64,000 nucleotides of DNA. Source: Aegilops tauschii subsp. strangulata (lineage: Eukaryota > Streptophyta > Magnoliopsida > Poales > Poaceae). This document shows positions 24,301 through 35,600 of the stretch, in pieces (position 1 is the stretch's first letter; every line of letters begins with the position of its first letter). The position numbers and the translations under genes were made by a program. The DNA lies in contig NC_053039.3 of NCBI RefSeq assembly GCF_002575655.3, forward strand, positions 223,033,622 through 223,097,621, in the 5' to 3' direction. The notes below the pieces were generated by a model. That model did no database searches, had not been told where the DNA came from, and was given only the letters and a program-made list of their open reading frames with translations.

Positions 24301-25385
24301 GGGTTGGACTGGTAAGCTCCTGCCTTTTTTTAAGGAGGTAGCTAGGTCTGCTCACCGGCCGCCCACGCAACGTGCAGGAGTTCCCGGGGCGATGGCCCAT
24401 GACCCATGGGGGCATAGGTTTAGTCCGTCGTGCTGACCTCTCTATTAAGCCTAGGTCGGGTTGCGGCGTATTGTTTGGCCGAGGCCGGGCATGACCCAGG
24501 AATGTGTGTCCGGCCGGAGTTAATCGAGCGTGGTGGGTAAGTTGGTGCACCCCTGCAGGGAAGAAAACATCTATCGATAGCCTGTCCTACGGTAACGGAC
24601 ACTTGGATTTGTATCCCGATCGATACAACTAGAACTGGATACTTGAGGTAATAACTGGATAGTATGGCTCTGGGATTGCTTTCTCGCAGGGAGTCAAGAA
24701 AGGATCTCTGGCCGAGGTTGATAACACTACTGCTACTTTACTTTATGCTACTCTTATCTCTTCTGATGCTGCAAGATGCTTGGAGCTGCTTGAAGATGCT
24801 AGTCTTCGATAGGCTAGGCTTTCCCCTTCTCTTCTGGCATTCTGCAGTTCAGTCCACATATACTACCCATTTCATTGACACCAATGCATATGTAGTGTAG
24901 ATCCTTGCTTGCGAGTACTTTGGATGAGTACTCACGGTTGCTTTGCTCCCCCTTTTCCCCCCTTCTCCATTCTTCTCGGATGTCGCAAACAGATGGTGGA
25001 GCCCAGGATCCAGACGCCACCTTCGACGACGACTGCTACTACACTGAGGGTGCCTACTACTATGTGGAGGCCGCCAACGACTAGGAGTAGTTAGGAGGCT
25101 CCCAAGCAGGAGGCCTTGCCTTTTCGATCGATGTTGCTTTTGTGCTAGCCTTCTTAAGGAAAACTTGTCTAACTTATGTCTGTACTCAGATATTATTGCT
25201 TCCGCCGACTCTTGTGTATTCGAGCTTATGTATTCAAGCCCTCGAGGCCCATGGCTTGTAATATAAAGCTTGTTTTATTTTATTTGTGTCTAGAGTTGTG
25301 TTGTGATATCTTCCCGTGAGTCCTTGATCTTGATCGTACACATTTGCGTGTATGATTAGTGTATGATTGAATCGAGGGCGTCACA
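21333..25385 (+). repeat. LTR 3 of element F
   Basis: It is 4053 bp, ending GGCGTCACA immediately before the right CATGG duplication. It has the 20-bp segment missing from LTR 1. In several stretches it is closer to LTR 1 than to the middle LTR. Confidence 0.9.
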
Positions 25386-25390
25386 CATGG
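25386..25390. repeat. Target-site duplication CATGG, right copy (element F)
   Basis: It matches the copy at 7060-7064. Joining across the insertion restores continuity with the subterminal region of element B. Confidence 0.9.
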
Positions 25391-25999
25391 GTCATACTAT
25401 TCGTGGACTATAACGGGCTGTTAATAGGCCGTATTTGATAACGCTATGAAAACAGCCCAACGGGTTAACAGGCCACAAACGGGCCGAATGTAACCATGGG
25501 CTGTATTTGGCCCACAAACAGAACAGGCCAGTAACGGACCGTATCTAACCGAATTCTAGAAATGAGCCTAAGAATAAATGGGCCCTTAGAAGGCCGAAAG
25601 TTAACACGGGCTGGAAACGGCTGACGGAATAATGGGTCGTTAATGGATATAAAGCGATACACTGTTCATTATTGGCCAGTTTCATCTCGGGCCTTTAACG
25701 GGCCGAGGGTTACAAAGGGCCTGATATGGGCCGAAAGACATCATGGGCCATACATGGGCCGGAAGTTACAACGGGCTGGAATCATATTTGACGGCCCAGA
25801 TGAAGCTACTGGGCTTAATTCCGATAGGCCGTAACGGGCCGGTAGTAAACGGGTCATAAATGGGCTATATACGAACAGGCCGTTAATAGGCTTTCCATGG
25901 GCCGGCCCGTTACCTTTTGACCAAGTCAAACGGGCCGGCCTTTTCACCGGAATGGGCCTCTGTTGGGCCGTGCCACGTGTCGACGTATCATAGGCTCCT
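25391..25999 (+). other. CACTA A subterminal region, middle piece
   Basis: It is dense in GGGCCGTA/GGGCCG motifs spaced every 20-30 bp. It is the inverted counterpart of about 31542-32230 in element B. No gene is present. Gypsy G inserted at its right edge. Confidence 0.8.
25995..25999. repeat. Target-site duplication CTCCT, left copy (element G)
   Basis: CTCCT precedes the left LTR (TGATAGAGG...) and recurs after the right LTR at 56670-56674. Confidence 0.9.
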
Positions 26000-26917
26000 T
26001 GATAGAGGCAAATGTGTCCCGATGTTTCGATGAGATGGTGGCTATCGTTTTCTGTGGGAGTCGACCTTGACGATCCGTATACGAACGTGCGAGACTTCGC
26101 GCCTTAGCAATCGCTAAACCAACTTCCAAGGGTTATTGACCATGCCGGAGCACGATCAACCGGACCACGAGGGCCTGTTTCCTGCGAGCAAACGAAGAAC
26201 AAGCAAGAAACTAAGATTGCAATCTGGATATTGCGAATATAAAAGGAAAGCTTTATTAATGAAGGTGGGGTTCTGTAACGTCTTGGTCTGGTTGTTGAAC
26301 ACAAATGAAGTACACGAAGTTGCAACTATGGCGAACTTTTGATCTAAACAAAACCCAAAGTCTAAACGATGCCCTAGGGGCTGTATATATGGAGGAAGAG
26401 GGGGGGATTTCGTGGCCCTTGGAGTAGGGGTCCGAAACCCACCCTAACTCTTGTTTCCCCACACATACGGACTCTAAAAACAGCCTATATTGAAGTATTT
26501 CGAAATTACATGGGCCTGGCCCAAAACTAAGGTGACGCAGCACCTAGAATAGCCTCTGGACGAAAATTATGAAGTGGCATCTTGTATATTTTGTCCAAGG
26601 CTTCATGCACTCATTATGGTGGCTTCAAAGTCCTGAAATCATCACTTGAAACTCTGTTCTTGTCTCCCTTGCGCATGCCATCCACTCCATGCTTGTTCTT
26701 GCTCCAATGTTCATCCTTCTCCAAGCTAGGCCCTTCATTTTTAAGCAAAACAAATGTATCCAATTTAGGCAGCATCATATTCTCATAAACATTAGAATCA
26801 TTACCAAGAAACGAAAGTACCTGGTAATTTAATTGGCGTGCGCGAGCTCTAGTAATCGGTCCAGTATGTATAGTAGCAGGGGTTGTGGGTGTAACAATGG
26901 TATTGATGTCCTCATCA
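26000..26917 (-). repeat. 3' LTR of Gypsy G (also encodes the integrase C-terminus)
   Basis: It is 918 bp and reads TGATGAGGACATC... to ...CCTCTATCA on the minus strand. Its first 304 bp are in frame with the integrase ORF. It is the same length as the right LTR. Confidence 0.93.
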
Positions 26918-28065
26918 TCCTCCCCTTCTTGAAATGAAGTCGTCCTCGACGGAATCTCATCTTCCTCACCCAAATAAGGCTTCAAATCTACAACGTTAAA
27001 AGTGGGACTAACCCCAAAATCTGCAGGCAGCTCAAGTTTATATGCATTATCATTTATTTTCTCTAACACCTTAAAAGGACCATCGTCACGTGGCATTATC
27101 TTTGATTTGCGCAAATCAAGAAACATGTCCTTACACAAGTGTAACCAAACAAGATCTCCATGTGCAAACACAACATGTTTTCTACCCTTATCTCCCGCAG
27201 GTTTATATTTAGCATTCATACGCTCAATGTTTTCCTTAGTTAACTCATGCATTTTTAAAATCAATTCAGCACGTTGTTTAGCATCAAAATTAACCTTCTC
27301 CGAAGATGGAAGAGGCAACAAATCAATAGGTGCACGAGGCAGGAAACCATACACAATTTCAAAAGGGCACATCTTAGTAGTAGAATGCAATGAATGATTA
27401 TAAGCAAATTCAATATGAGGCAAGCATTCTTCCCACATTTTCTTATTATTCTTCAAAACAGCCCTAAGCATAGTAGACAATGTTCTATTTACTACTTCAG
27501 TTTGTCCATCCGTTTGGGGGTGACAAGTAGTACTAAAAAGCAGTTTAGTCTCCAACTTAGCCCATAAACATCTCCAAAAGTGGCTAAGAAATTTAGTATC
27601 ACGATCTGAAACAATAGTATATGGCACACCATGCAAGCGAATAATTTCACGAAAGAACAAATCAGCAACATTAACAACATCATCGCTTTTATGACATGGT
27701 ATAAAGTGTGCGATTTTCGAGAACCTATCCACGACAACAAATATGCTATCCCTCCCCTTCTTTGTTCGAGGTAAACCTAAAACAAAGTCCATAGATATAT
27801 CCTCCCAAGGAACACTAGGTACAGGCAAAGGCATATATAAACCATGAGGATTGAGTCGTGACTTAGCTTTTTGACATGTAGTGCAGCGAGCAACAAAACG
27901 CTCAACATCCCGTCTCATCTTTGGCCAAAAGAAATGTGTAGCAAGTACATCCTCCGTCTTCTTCACGCCAAAGTGTCCCATTAGTCCTCCTCCATGCGCC
28001 TCCTGCAACAACAAAAGACGAACGGAGCTAGCTGGAATGCATAGCTTGTTAGCACGAAACACAAA
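26614..28065 (-). pseudogene. pol: Gypsy G integrase, C-terminal part of pol
   Basis: Counting from the Met at 28062, the zinc-binding HHCC set is His23, His30, Cys60 and Cys63. The catalytic triad is Asp92, Asp153 and Glu189, with the expected 35-residue gap between the last two. After the core comes a basic C-terminal region and then about 100 residues encoded inside the 3' LTR, ending in a stop at 26614. This stretch is open for 482 codons, but two TGA stops just upstream (28066-28068 and 28090-28092) separate it from RNase H. The integrase would join element DNA to the host chromosome in the nucleus. Confidence 0.93.
26918..26930 (-). other. Polypurine tract of Gypsy G
   Basis: AAGAAGGGGAGGA on the minus strand abuts the LTR start TGATGAGG. 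It primes plus-strand DNA synthesis and is also translated as part of the pol frame. Confidence 0.9.
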
Positions 28066-28092
28066 TCAATCGTTAACGACAAACTTGTTTCA

Positions 28093-29853
28093 TGTTCTAC
28101 CTTCTTTACAATTCTGCAATACATCTTTAAATTCACCATCATGCACATATTGATCTTTGATGGTCTTCAAACCAAATATTTTAAAGTCAAGTTGTGAAAG
28201 CATAGTATAACGACGAGACAAAGCATCAGCAATAACATTTTCTTTACCCTTCTTGTGTTTAATGACATAAGGGAAAGTCTCAGTGAATTCAACCCATTTA
28301 GCATGTCTACGGTTCAGTTTTGCTTGACTTTTAATGTGTTTCAAAGATTCATTGTCAGAATGTATAACAAATTCTTTGGGCCATAAATAATGTTGCCATG
28401 TTTCTAAGGTCCGAACAAGAGCATATAATTCTTTATCATAAGTAGAATAGTTCAGACTAGGCCCACTCAATTTTTCAGAAAAGTATGCAACAGGTTTGCC
28501 ATCTTGTAATAACACACCTCCTAATCCAATTCCACTAGCATCACATTCAAGCTCAAAAGTCTTATTAAAATCAGGAAATTGGAGTAAAGGAGCATGTGTC
28601 AACTTATATTTCAATATCGTGAAGGCTTCTTCCTGTGCGGTACCCCAAACAAAAGGCACATCCTTCTTTGTAAGCTCATTGAGAGGTGCAGCAATGGTGC
28701 TAAAATCTCTCACAAAACACCTATAGAAACCAACGAGTCCAAGAAAACTCCTCACTTGTGTGACCGTTTTGGGCTGCGGCCAACTCTCAATAGCTTCAAT
28801 CTTGGCTTTATCAACTTCAATTCCCTGTGGAGTAACAACATAGCCAAGAAAAGATCCTCGGTTGATGCAAAAGGTGCACTTCCCAAGGTTACCAAACAAA
28901 CATGCATCACGTAGAGCAATAAAAACAGCACGTAAATGTTCCAAATGTTCTTCCAAAGATTTGCTATAAATCAGTATATCATCAAAATAGACTACCACAA
29001 ATCGTCCAATGAAAGAACGTAAAACTTCGTTCATGAGTCTCATGAAAGTACTAGGTGCATTAGTTAACCCAAAAGGCATGACTAACCACTCATATAAACC
29101 AAACTTAGTTTTAAATGTTGTTTTCCATTCATCTCCCAATTTCATACGAATTTGATGGTATCCACTACGCAAATCAACTTTGGAGAATATTGTAGAGCCA
29201 CTCAATTCATCAAGCATATCATCTAGCCTAGGAATAGGATGACGATAATGAATAGTAATATTATTAATGCCTCTACAATCAACACACATACGCGATGTAC
29301 CATCCTATTTAGGCACTAGTATAATAGGAACAGCACAAGGACCAAGAGATTCGCGTATATAACCTTTGTGGAGCAGCTCTTGTACTTGATGCATAATCTC
29401 CTTCGTCTCCTCTGGATTGGTACGGTATGGTGCACGGTTGGGTAGCGATGCACCGGGAATTAAGTCAATTTGATGCTCAATCCCTCGAATAGGTGGTAAT
29501 CCCGGTGGCACGTCTTGTGGGAAGACGTCAACGAACTCCTGCAAAATGTTCGTGACAGTAGGGGGCAAAGAGGAGGGCACGTCCTCGAATGAAAATAATG
29601 CCTCTTTGCACACAAAAGCATAGCAAACAGATTTGCTAAAATCTAGCTCATCAATATCAGATTTGGTGGCAAGTAAACATGCACTTTTCAATTTAATTTC
29701 AGAAGCAACACCAGATGGTTTATTATTAGGCTTCATTTGTTGCTCAAATTCTTTTGCCACAATCTGATTTTCACTCTTATTTTTCTCCTGTTTTGCTTTA
29801 TTAGCTCTATTAATATCATCTTTCAAAATGGAATCAGGAGTCATAGGAAGCAA
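28093..29853 (-). pseudogene. pol: Gypsy G reverse transcriptase and RNase H
   Basis: The reverse transcriptase core contains YFDD (near 28980-28990) preceded by the [10 protein letters not shown] palm motif. RNase H follows with its DAS catalytic start (near 28540) and an ADALSRR end. A TAG at 29305-29307 interrupts the frame just before the conserved DGT..MCVDCR segment. The part above 29308 holds the linker after protease. It would copy the element RNA into DNA and remove the RNA strand. Plus-strand frames over the same stretch are shadows. Confidence 0.93.
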
Positions 29854-31129
29854 AGTAATATTTTTATCCTTATGAACAAGAGTATACTGATTGTTTCTAC
29901 CATGGTGTACAGAATTTTTATCAAATTGCCATGGTCAACCAAGTAATAAGGAACATGCTTGCATAGGTACCACATCACAATCAACATAATCAACATAATC
30001 AGCATATGTAGAGATACTAAAATGCACACGAACAGTACGTGTTACCTTAACCTTGCCGCTGTTGTTGAACCATTGGATGTAGTAAGGATGTGGATGTGGT
30101 CTTGTGGTGAGAGATAGCTTCTCCACCATCTCCATGCTAGCCAAGTTGTTGCAGCTCCCTCCATCTATGATGACGCGAATAGACCGTTCCTTCACAACTC
30201 CCTTTGTATGGAACAAATTATGCCTCTGACTTTGCTCAGCTTGTGTAACCTGCACACTCAAAACACGTTGAGCAACTAAGCATTCATACCTGTCAGCATC
30301 TTCAGCAGCCATGTATTGCGTCTCATGATCAGAATCATCTCCACCGTGTTCTTCATGTGTAATAAGAGCCAAAGTCTCCTCATCATAGTCACTAGCGGAC
30401 TCATACCCACCATCCTCAGTAACAATCATCACACGCTGAGATTTGCATTCTCTCGCAAAATGTCCTCTTCCCTTACAACGACGACAAATAATATCACTTG
30501 TGTGCCTTGTTGACGCCATGGAAGAAGAAGAGCTCTGCGCAGGCCCGGCAGGTGTGCTCTTGGCAGAGAGTGGTGGTTGTGCCTGCTTTCTTGTATCACG
30601 GCTGGAGGTGGCACCTGATGGAGGTGATGGTGCAGTGGAAGTAGAGGATGCACGTGGTGTCCATGATGAAGGTCGACCTACAGAAAAGTTAGTTCGCGCC
30701 AATGCATGTCGATCCTGCACTTCACGTTCAGCTTTACAAGAAAGATGGAATAAACAAGTGATATTATTATACTCCTTATACTCTAGAATGGTCTGAATCT
30801 CTCTATTTAATCCACCCATAAAACGTGCAAGCATAGCTTCATTCTCCTCAACAATAACACATCTAATCATGCCAGTTTGTAATTCCTGATAATATTCTTC
30901 TACAGAATTTTTTCCTTGTCGTAAACGCTGCAATTTTTGAATTAATTCACGTTAATAATATGGTGGAACCCAACGAGTACGCATAGCAGTTTTCAAAGCA
31001 GCCCAAGTAGCTGGAACAGGATATAATCTACAATGTTCAGACCACCAAACACATGCAAAGCTAGTGAAAGCACAAACAGCAGCAGGAACACGTCTCTCCT
31101 CAGGATATTGTAAACATGTAAATCGTTGT
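29854..31129 (-). pseudogene. gag-pol: Gypsy G gag C-terminal part with zinc knuckle, and protease
   Basis: The CCHC knuckle (C-x2-C-x4-H-x4-C) lies near 30440-30490. A retropepsin-type active site, IIDGGSCNNLAS, follows near 30165. Upstream is the capsid-like region cut by CACTA B at 31130. TAA at 30952-30954 and TGA at 29935-29937 are consistent with C-to-T changes. The protease has Asp-Gly-Gly where Asp-Ser/Thr-Gly is usual, as in many plant Gypsy elements. Confidence 0.88.
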
Positions 31130-31132
31130 TCA
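31130..31132. repeat. Target-site duplication TCA, left copy (element B)
   Basis: TCA lies directly before CACTACAAAA and recurs directly after GTAGTG at 53946-53948. CACTA transposons make 3-bp duplications. Confidence 0.88.
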
Positions 31133-31541
31133 CACTACAAAAAAAATACACTTCCATGATGATACGTGTTTGTCACAGTAGGTCGCGTTTTCTGTCATGC
31201 ATGTACATCCATGACAAATTTATGACAGAATCAAGATAGTCATACCTGTGCTGTCGTAGAAGTGTTCCATGACATTGCCAAAATTATCATCATGGAAGTG
31301 TCCACTTCCATGACGATAAATCGCGCGTCACAGAAGTGCTTTCGTCAAGGGTGACCGACACGTGGCATCCACCGTAACGGAACGTCGTTAAGCTATTGGG
31401 TCGTGTTTTGGATCCGATAACCCGTTAACAGCCCCGATCAATGGGGATTTTCCACGTGTAAAATCATCATTGGCTGGAGGAAACACGTGTCGGCTCATCG
31501 TTGGGACAGATGTCATCCACTCATTGGACGGAAGGCGCCTA
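31133..31541 (-). repeat. 3' terminus of CACTA B with terminal inverted repeat
   Basis: It begins CACTACAAAAAAAATACACTT and continues with short inverted TGTCATGGA/TCCATGACA-like motifs. It is closely similar, inverted, to the right end of element A (56675-57073). No gene is present. Confidence 0.88.
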
Positions 31542-31832
31542 TGATACGTCGACACATGGCACGGCCCAACAGAGGCCCATTCCTGTGAAAAGGCCCGCCC
31601 GTTTGACTTGGTCAAAAGGTGGCGGGCCGGCCCATGGAAAGCCTGTTAACGGCCTGTTCGCATATAGCCCATTTACAGCCCGCTAACCCAAGGCACGTTA
31701 CGCCCTATCCGAATTAGGCCCAGTAGCGTCATCTGGGCCATCCAATATGATTCCAGCCCATTTTCACTTCTGGCGCATGTATGGCCCATGACGTCTTTCG
31801 GCCCATATGAGGCCCTATGTAACTCTTGGCCT

Positions 31833-31942
31833 ATTAACGGCCCGTGGTGAAACTGGCCCGTAATGAACAGTGTATCACTTTACACCCATTAACGGCCCGT
31901 GGTGAAACTGGCCCGTAATGAACAGTGTATCACTTTATACCC
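31833..31942. repeat. 55-bp tandem duplication in B subterminal region
   Basis: ATTAACGGCCCGTGGTGAAA starts at 31833 and 31888, with a partial third start at 31943. Element A has one copy in the corresponding place. Confidence 0.85.
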
Positions 31943-32251
31943 ATTAACGGCCCGTTATTCCGTTGGGCCGTTTCCAGCCCATGTTATCTTTCGGCCTTCT
32001 TAGAGTCCATTTATTCTTGGGCTCATTTCCAGCATTCGTTTACTTACGGCCCGTTACTGTCATTTTCTGCTTGTGGGCCAAATTCAGCCCGTGGTTACAG
32101 TCGGCCCGTTTGTGGTCCGTTAATACGTTGGGCCGTTTTCATAGCGTCATCAAATACGGCCTATTAACGATGGCCCATTATGGTCGGCCCATGAACGGAC
32201 GATTCCAACTCTAGCCCGTTTACGGCCATAATGCGGTCTGTTTGGCCAATC

Positions 32252-32359
32252 GATCATACGGCCCGTATAAGGCCCATTGATGATACGGCCCACAGAAGGC
32301 CCATTGTTTCTATGGCCCGTAGAAGGCCCATTGTTTCTACAGCCCGTAGGAGGCCCAGT
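32252..32359. repeat. Four 27-bp subterminal repeats of CACTA B
   Basis: Four consecutive 27-bp units contain TACGGCCCGT/AGGCCCATT. They correspond to the ten-unit array of A at 6774-7043. The stretch from 31943 to 32251 also carries scattered CGGCCCGTT motifs and no gene. Confidence 0.82.
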
Positions 32360-32687
32360 GTCACTACAGTAAATATTAGCCCATGGTTATTGTGGCCTAG
32401 TTTTAAAAAATAGGTTATTGCAGCCACTAGCTAACCGCGGAAAAAGAACTGCAATGACTACAAGCAAACAAATAAACAAGACAACAAGGAAATAAATAAG
32501 CAAGCAACTAACGCTAGGCTATCACGACTATTACACATATTACATCCACTGGGCATCAAAGTTCGCCACCAGTGCAAATATAGGGAACAAAGCAGCATAT
32601 CATATACACTGGTTGTCAAAGTTGGCGACCAGCGCAAATAAACGCCGCAGCAAAACAAATCCAGAACTGAAACCACTTCAGAAGATC

Positions 32688-35600
32688 TCAAGAAACAATA
32701 TCCTGGGTACCCATAATGCTGGCAAGATGCTTAGCAAGCTTATTAACTTTCTCTTGTTTGGCGCTTAAATCCTCCAGCGCTTGCTGTTGCACCAGAAAAT
32801 ATGTATCTGAATTCTGCAGGGACTTCCTCAGTCCTTCAGCTTCCTGTCGCAGCACATCTGATCGATGTCTTTCAACTTGAAGTTGAGACTCAAGAAGACG
32901 AACTGATTCAGGCAGCGAGTTCGAAGAGCTTGTGCCAGCAGTAGTGGCCAGTAACTCGAACACTACATCAAGACAGGACTTTTGGGTTCCCTCACTATCG
33001 TCAAGATAGTTTTTATCAGCTTTCTTGGAGACCAACAGGGATGTCTCACTATCTTGAACCTTATCTGCATTACTTCCTTTACCATTGGATAACGCGGTAC
33101 TGTTCTCCAATATTTTGTCCGCATTCTAAAAGAGAAACAAGTAGACACATCACATGTTTACCATGTTGTATATGAAACTCATTTTGGTAAATGAGTTCAG
33201 TAGTAAAGTGGACAGGATAACAGCATGAAACAAACATATATCTATGTACCATGGTCACTTTATGGTCTATATCATTCTAGTTTTTGTTGCCAAATCAAGA
33301 TAGAGACACAGTTCAAATAATATTTGTTCAAGACAAAGCAGAATAGACAGAATATAAGTGTGGGTAACTATAGAGCAATAACAACACTTGTAATGTGCAT
33401 GACATGAGAACATAACTGTTTATTCAATTGAAACTGAAATCAACATAGAGCAGGTTACAACAGCAAACCAGTTAAAGAAACAGGTTTAAAACATACCTGT
33501 TGCACCATTGGAGTTTCAATTCCATCCTTCAAAATTGAAAATAGTTGGTATGAGTAAATACAGTAATGCAAGAGCAAAGGAGTATGAACCATAGCTACAG
33601 AACCTGGCCTAAGAACAAATCTTCTTCTCCTTTAAGCGTTGAGTTGGGATTCGGAGTGGTGGTCCTCGTGCTTTGGGCACTGCAGTTCCCTTACTAACTG
33701 CTCGTGTTTGGGTGCTCTGTGGTGGAGACGGCACTGTGTCAACTGGAACTGGGTTACTATCTGCCGGGGTTGGGGTTAGAAGGGGTGTAGCTGGTTCTCT
33801 GTCCAACTGGGTAGGGGTACAATCTGCGAGAGTCTGGGTTATGTGTGGTGGATCTGGTCCTTGGGCAAGTACAACCGTGGTTCTATCTGCATCAACTGGT
33901 AGCACTATCTTTCTGAAGACCATGTTGTTACTCCCTTTGATACTGCCATCACGCTCTCCAATTCAAATGGCTGATAAACAAGAAAAGTAATTGAAAGTAT
34001 AGACATTGTATGATAGACATGTGCAATGGATAGTGGGAAATAAAAGAGGGCATGAAATAATTCATATTTATGTTGTCTAACCAAACAGGATAGCATGACA
34101 CAATTTCACATATATGATGGCTAACTAAACAGGATAGCATGACACAATTTCACATTATGATGGCTAACTAAAAAAGATGGAAAGACATAGTTCAAAATAT
34201 GAGACTATGTAACCAGGATGACATGACATAACTATATAATGTGTTTATTAAATAGGTTGGCATGCCATAATTCACATACATTCACGAATAGAATGCCATA
34301 ATTCAAAATATGATGACTGTAAACACTAAACAGGATGAGATTATATAACTATATGATGTCTTTATTAAATGGGTTGCCATGCCATAATTCAGATAGATGA
34401 TGTGTATGTACTATGTAAACATGATGGCATGATATAATTCAAATATATGATTTATATAGTAAGCAAGTAAGCATATGGCAATCCATATATGATGTAAAAA
34501 CTAAGCAATGCAAGACAACATGCATGACATGTGTAATATAACCCTGCCAAGTTTGAGCATAGACCTCAGGGGGAAATAGGACTGGTCATCAGTCTCTGAA
34601 TCCTCCTCTGAGGAGCTCTCTGTAACCAGCAAGATGTCTGCTTCAGTAGGTAGCATTGTCTGCTCTGAATACCTTGTTTTCACTCCAGATACTTCCATCA
34701 CCGCTTCAAATGGCTGATGCACAGGAAGAGTAGTTGAATATACAAACGTTGTCGACAAATGGAACACGTAATACAAAAAAATGATAGCATGATATAATTC
34801 ACATACATGATGATTAGCTAAACAGCATGGCATTGCATAATTCACATATATAATGCCTTTGCAACAAGATAGCATTATATAATTCACATATATAATGTCT
34901 TGCAACAAGATGGCAATGCATAATTCACATATATGGTAATTAGACACTGAACAGGTGGCATTCACACAAAGCATGTCTAAACTAATCAAATGACATAGCA
35001 ATGCGAGACACCATACGCACGATATGAGCAACATAACCCTGCCAAGTTAGAGCATACACCTCGGGGGGGAATAGGACTGATCATCTGTCTCTGAATCCTC
35101 CTCTGAGGAGCTATCCGTAACCAGCGAGATATGCGCTTCGTCTGATAGCATAGTCTGCTCTGAAGACCTTGTTTTCACTCTAGAATTTGCCATCACCGTG
35201 TCAAATGGCTGATGCACGAAGAGCAGTTGAATGTACTAACATTGTTGACAAATGTAATATGTAACGGAAAAAAAGGATGGCCTGATATAATTTACATATA
35301 ATATGACTAGCTAAGGAGGATGGCATTGCAAAATTCACATATATGATGACTGGCTAAACAAGATGGCGTTGCATAATTCACATAAACGATGAATAAACTA
35401 AACAGATGGCATTCGCACAAAGGATGTATAAACTAAGCAGATGACATATTTGATGTATAAAGTAAGCAATGCAAGACACCATATGCATGATATAACCAAC
35501 ATCAGCATGCCAAGTTAGAGCGAAGACCTCAGGGGGTAAATAGGAGTTGTCTTCTCCTTCTGAATCCCCCTTAGAACAGATATCTTCCTCTCGATTACAA

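Larger units (their letters stand above)
7065..25385 (+). mobile_element. Tandem non-coding LTR retroelement (LARD, Sukkula-like): LTR-int-LTR-int-LTR
   Basis: Three near-identical blocks of about 4.05 kb begin TGTAACACCCC and end GGGCGTCACA. The first two are each followed by a primer-binding site matching initiator tRNA-Met and a 3.1-kb internal region with no gag or pol. The whole array, not each unit, is flanked by the 5-bp duplication CATGG, so it behaves as one insertion with an extra unit gained by LTR recombination or present at integration. The proportions (4-kb LTRs, 3-kb empty interior) match large retrotransposon derivatives such as barley Sukkula, which depend on proteins from other elements. 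The family name is my inference from architecture. Confidence 0.88.

Noticed and set aside
26256..26543. 95-codon minus frame in both LTRs of Gypsy G (also 56008-56295)
   Set aside because: It lies downstream of the pol stop in the LTR, has no known domain, and its conservation is explained by LTR identity.
27002..29946. Plus-strand frames of 70-131 codons opposite Gypsy pol
   Set aside because: They are shadows of the strongly supported minus-strand pol reading.
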